Positions 7,725-9,840 of a stretch of DNA of 9,840 bases are shown one piece after another. The stretch comes from an uncultured Alistipes sp. (lineage in GTDB: Bacteria; Bacteroidota; Bacteroidia; Bacteroidales; Rikenellaceae), in NCBI GenBank assembly GCA_947178455.1, contig CAMWYI010000062.1, positions 1 through 9,840 on the forward strand. Reading direction: 5' to 3'. Numbering within the stretch: the first letter of the stretch is position 1; the number at the start of each line of letters is the position of its first letter. A program made the translations under genes and the position numbers. The notes beneath the pieces are model-generated. The model made no database searches. It was given only the letters and a program-made list of their open reading frames with translations, and was not told where the DNA came from.

Positions 7725-8738
7725 ATGAATAGAAAGCACTTTTTTCGGATTCTTCTAATCGGAATCGTAGCCGGTGTCGTCGGCTGGCTCTATTTTCTTT
7801 GGCAGTTTCACGGCAACGCCGTGCGCGCCGAACACGACTTGTATGTCAGCCGGCGGGCCGATTATGCCGCGCTTACCGATTCGTTGATGCCGTCGTTGCG
7901 GCATCGGTGGGCGTTCCGAATTTACGCCAAGCGGCTGAATCTCGCGAACCGTTTTCAGCCCGGACACTATGTGCTGCATCCGGGCATGTCGGTCAAAGAG
8001 GTCGTGCGGATGCTCAAATTGGGCGAGCAGTCGCCGGTGCGGGTGACGGTCAACAACGTGCGTACTCCGGCTCAGTTGGCCGGCAAGCTGGCGCGGCAGT
8101 TGGACACGGACTCCGTGTCGTGGCTCGCAACGCTCACGAACAAGGAAATGGCGGCTTCGGTGCAGTTCGACAGCCTGACCTTTTTTTCGATGTTCATTCC
8201 CGACAGCTACGAATTTTATTGGACGGTGAGCCCCGAAAATTTCGTGCGGCGGATGCGGCGCGAATACGACCGATTCTGGACGCCGGAACGCGACAGCCTG
8301 CGCAAACGGGCGAAATTGAGCCGTTTGGAGGTGATGACATTGGCCTCTATCGTCTACGAGGAGACCCGCAAAACCGACGAAATGCCCCGTATCGCAGGGG
8401 TTTATGTCAATCGACTGCGCAAACGGATTCCGTTGCAGGCCGACCCGACGGTCAAGTATGCTTTGCAGGATTTCGGACTGCGCCGCATTCTGTACCGTCA
8501 CTTGAAATATCCGTCGCCTTACAATACTTATCTACATCGGGGGCTTCCGCCGTCGCCGATTTGCATGCCGAGCAAGCAGGCTATCGACGCGGTACTTCGC
8601 TTCGAGCAGCACGATTATCTTTACTTCTGCGCTCGGCCGACGTTCGACGGATACCACAATTTCGCCCGCACGCTGCGCGAACACAGCGCCAATGCTCGGG
8701 CGTACAGCGCGGAACTGAACAAACGGAAAATCAAATAA
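7725..8738 (+). CDS. mltG: Endolytic murein transglycosylase MltG
   Basis: This 337-residue inner-membrane enzyme cleaves nascent glycan strands in the periplasm, ending their elongation. A single anchor helix lies at about 6-26 (FFRILLIGIVAGVVGWLYFLW) after a short basic N-terminus. Next is a LysM-like subdomain (about 60-105: FQPGHYVLHPGMSVKEVVRM), a linking region with the family's FIPDSYEFYW (158-166), and the YceG catalytic domain. In that domain LASIVYEET places Glu213 at the position of the catalytic Glu218 of E. coli MltG. It is followed by VYVNRLRKRIPLQADPTVKYAL, the PSPYNTYLHRGLPPSPI block and a Gly-Tyr-His-Asn-Phe near the C-terminus, all standard. The length matches the family (about 340). 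It is the last gene of the tight cluster, 6 bases after the amidohydrolase. No Shine-Dalgarno sequence is seen. Confidence 0.95.
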   Translation: MNRKHFFRILLIGIVAGVVGWLYFLWQFHGNAVRAEHDLYVSRRADYAALTDSLMPSLRHRWAFRIYAKRLNLANRFQPGHYVLHPGMSVKEVVRMLKLGEQSPVRVTVNNVRTPAQLAGKLARQLDTDSVSWLATLTNKEMAASVQFDSLTFFSMFIPDSYEFYWTVSPENFVRRMRREYDRFWTPERDSLRKRAKLSRLEVMTLASIVYEETRKTDEMPRIAGVYVNRLRKRIPLQADPTVKYALQDFGLRRILYRHLKYPSPYNTYLHRGLPPSPICMPSKQAIDAVLRFEQHDYLYFCARPTFDGYHNFARTLREHSANARAYSAELNKRKIK

Positions 8739-8756
8739 AATCCCTCAATAAAATCC
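8734..8756. repeat. Short direct repeat AATAAAATCC x2 at the mltG stop
   Basis: The 10-base unit AATAAAATCC occurs at 8734-8743 and 8747-8756, a 13-base period, with the first copy containing the mltG TAA stop. Both copies are exact. This probably reflects a small local duplication in AT-rich DNA. No function is evident. Confidence 0.5.
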
Positions 8757-8772
8757 AAACAAGTTTGGTTTT
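8751..8772 (+). terminator. Possible weak terminator hairpin after mltG
   Basis: CCAAAC (8755-8760) and GTTTGG (8763-8768) are perfect inverted repeats around AA, and an A-run before (8751-8753) can pair with the T-run after (8769-8772) past a bulged T. A short T-tract follows, as in intrinsic terminators, but the stem has few G-C pairs and the tight loop must open to about four bases. The same bases overlap the upstream element of the next promoter, so it could instead be an operator. Confidence 0.35.
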
Positions 8773-8796
8773 GTATTGGGCTTATTTGTATCTTTG
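8764..8796 (+). promoter_or_regulatory. Bacteroidota-type promoter for the YciO-like gene
   Basis: TATCTTTG at 8789-8796 is an exact match to the Bacteroidota -7 consensus TAnnTTTG. A TTTG at 8764-8767 lies 21 bases upstream, near the expected distance for the -33 element; another TTTG at 8770-8773 is too close (15 bases). The -7 element ends only 4 bases before the ATG at 8801, so transcription should start at or within a few bases of the start codon. Confidence 0.75.
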
Positions 8797-8800
8797 ACCC

Positions 8801-9391
8801 ATGCTTGTGAAGTTGTACGGAGAAAATCCATCGGAACGAATCCTGCAACGAATCGTCGGGGCGTTGGAGCGGGACGAGTTGATTGTCTATCCGACCGACA
8901 GCGTTTACGCCATAGGTTGTTCGTTGCGGGCGCCGCGTGCTATCGAACGGTTGCGACGAATCAAGGGCGAAGGCGAATTGACGGCGGTTTTCGAGAGCAT
9001 CGCGCAGGTGGCGGAGTATTGTCGGGTGGACAACGCGGCTTTCCGCACGCTGAAACGCAACTTGCCGGGGCCGTTCACGTTCGTGCTTCCGGCATCGTCG
9101 CGCGTTTCCGACAAGGCATTGGAAAAACGCCGGACAATCGGCGTCCGCATTCCTGCCAACGCGATTGCACGGGCAATCGTCGCGTCGTTGGGTTGCCCGA
9201 TGCTGTCGGTTTCGGTCAAGGACGACGAGGCGGAGTACACGACCGACCCCGAATTGATCGAGGAGCGTTACGGTCATGCGACGGCTTTGGTCGTCGACGG
9301 CGGCATGGGTGAGACGGTGCCGACGACGGTGGTCGATTTGACGGCGGAGGAACCGGTCATTCTCCGGCAAGGAAAAGGCGAATTACGATAA
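8801..9391 (+). CDS. Sua5/YciO/YrdC family protein, YciO-like
   Basis: This 196-residue single-domain protein belongs to the family whose YrdC/Sua5 members make threonylcarbamoyl-AMP from threonine, bicarbonate and ATP for the t6A tRNA modification. Visible motifs: LIVYPTDSVYAIGC (27-40), AIERLRRIKG, LPGPFTFVLPASS (88-100), RRTIGVRIPAN (110-120), YTTDPELIEERYG and VVDGGMG (164-170), then TTVVDL and a closing LRQGKGE. The TDPELI block, the absence of the Ser-x-Asn motif and the length resemble YciO rather than YrdC, and the usual Lys/Arg after the IKG block is replaced by EGELTAVF. TC-AMP synthase activity is therefore doubtful; the family name may be all that can be claimed. The start is fixed: an in-frame TGA at 8795-8797 lies just upstream, and the MLVKLYGENP start resembles homologues. 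It has its own promoter. Confidence 0.85.
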   Translation: MLVKLYGENPSERILQRIVGALERDELIVYPTDSVYAIGCSLRAPRAIERLRRIKGEGELTAVFESIAQVAEYCRVDNAAFRTLKRNLPGPFTFVLPASSRVSDKALEKRRTIGVRIPANAIARAIVASLGCPMLSVSVKDDEAEYTTDPELIEERYGHATALVVDGGMGETVPTTVVDLTAEEPVILRQGKGELR

Positions 9392-9408
9392 AACAAATCA
9401 TAAAAGTT

Positions 9409-9840
9409 ATGGAACGTAAAATTTTTTGGAACGAAGCAGCCAAATGCGGTGCGGTATTGGGCGCATTGCTTGCGGTGTCGTTCGTGTTGGAAAATTGGGT
9501 GACGACTTCGGGCCGGATGGGCCTCTACTACCTGTTGATTCTCGAATGGGTCGCTGTCGGGGGCTTGCATTTTTGGCTTTTGCTGCGGTTTACGCGCAAA
9601 TGTTCGGCTGCGTACAATGTCGAGGAGGGTTTCACATTCGGACAGGGTTACGGTTGCGTGCTGGCGGCTTCGGCTTTTGCTGGTGTGATTGTCGGCGTGG
9701 TGCAGGCGGTCTACCTGCATTTGATTATCGGTTATGCGAACTACATCGACCGGACGATCGAGGGCGTGACCAAGTTGCTTGCCGAGAGCGGTTCGCAGAT
9801 GCCCGCTTCGATGGAGGGGATGTTGGCGCAGTCGTTCAAG
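9409..9840 (+). CDS. DUF4199 domain-containing membrane protein (3'-truncated by window edge)
   Basis: The frame opens with ATG at 9409, 17 bases after the preceding stop, and runs 144 codons to the right edge without a stop. The N-terminus MERKIFWNEAAKCGAVLGAL leads into a first membrane segment (about 10-29). A second lies at about 39-60 (YYLLILEWVAVGGLHFWLLL) and a third at about 78-107. An FTFGQGYG motif before the third helix and a polar stretch after it (NYIDRTIEGVTKLLAESGSQ) are typical of DUF4199 proteins of Bacteroidota, which are usually about 170-200 residues with four helices. The last helix should lie beyond the window. The family has no known function. It is probably transcribed together with the YciO-like gene. 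Confidence 0.75.
   Translation, partial: MERKIFWNEAAKCGAVLGALLAVSFVLENWVTTSGRMGLYYLLILEWVAVGGLHFWLLLRFTRKCSAAYNVEEGFTFGQGYGCVLAASAFAGVIVGVVQAVYLHLIIGYANYIDRTIEGVTKLLAESGSQMPASMEGMLAQSFK

Larger units (their letters stand above)
4136..8738 (+). other. Predicted operon: exbB-exbD-tonB-type-DUF1573-amidohydrolase-mltG
   Basis: Six genes run in the same direction with gaps of 9, 13, 12, 6 and 6 bases and no promoter or terminator visible between them, so a single transcript is the simplest reading. An AT-rich gap precedes the set, and a 62-base gap with a hairpin and a new promoter follows it. Whether tamB upstream is also on the transcript is open. Confidence 0.6.

Noticed and set aside
5820..7739. 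A 639-codon open frame on the - strand covering the DUF1573 and amidohydrolase genes
   Set aside because: It is codon-aligned with the sense genes. Its stops would need TTA, CTA or TCA sense codons, which these GC-rich genes avoid in favour of TTG/CTG and TCG. Its translation is Arg/His/Gln-rich with no recognisable domain.
1..9840. A hidden mobile element, CRISPR array, defence island, phage segment or RNA gene
   Set aside because: The genes pack tightly in one direction with uniform composition and codon use. I saw no transposase, integrase, spaced repeats, tRNA-like cloverleaf or other accessory signal.

Overview
The window looks like ordinary chromosomal DNA from a high-GC member of the Bacteroidota, most likely Bacteroidales and Alistipes/Rikenellaceae-like. 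The evidence is as follows. The proteins resemble Bacteroidales families (TamB, the ExbB-ExbD-TonB set, DUF1573, DUF4199). Most genes lack Shine-Dalgarno sequences. A Bacteroidota-type promoter (TTTG ... TAnnTTTG) lies in front of one gene. Codon use is GC-rich, with TTG for Leu and TCG for Ser preferred. The genus is inferred from protein and base composition and was not tested by a search.

Layout: all nine genes lie on the + strand. (1) Bases 1-4036 hold the 3' part of a very large tamB gene, cut by the left edge. (2) After a 99-base AT-rich gap comes a tight cluster with gaps of 6-13 bases: exbB-like (4136-4807), exbD-like (4817-5221), a TonB-type energy transducer (5235-5921), a small secreted DUF1573 protein (5934-6401), a metal-dependent amidohydrolase of the MTA/SAH deaminase-chlorohydrolase group (6408-7718) and mltG (7725-8738). 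(3) A 62-base gap holds a small hairpin and a clear promoter. (4) A YciO-like member of the Sua5/YciO/YrdC family follows (8801-9391), then the 5' part of a DUF4199 membrane protein cut by the right edge (9409-9840).

How the genes fit together: most of the window concerns the cell envelope. TamB spans the periplasm and supports outer-membrane assembly or lipid transport. ExbB, ExbD and the TonB-like protein form an inner-membrane motor that passes proton-motive-force energy to the outer membrane. MltG trims nascent peptidoglycan strands. The DUF1573 protein is probably exported. The amidohydrolase is the one clearly cytoplasmic, nucleoside-type enzyme in the cluster, and its co-transcription with envelope genes looks like operon convenience unless shown otherwise.

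No mobile element, CRISPR array, RNA gene, toxin-antitoxin or defence system, or signs of transfer could be supported. I do not see a previously undescribed system. The points most worth a second look are the probable leaderless start of the YciO-like gene, altered key motifs in the DUF1573, YciO-like and TonB-like proteins, and the placement of a TonB-type motor directly after tamB.
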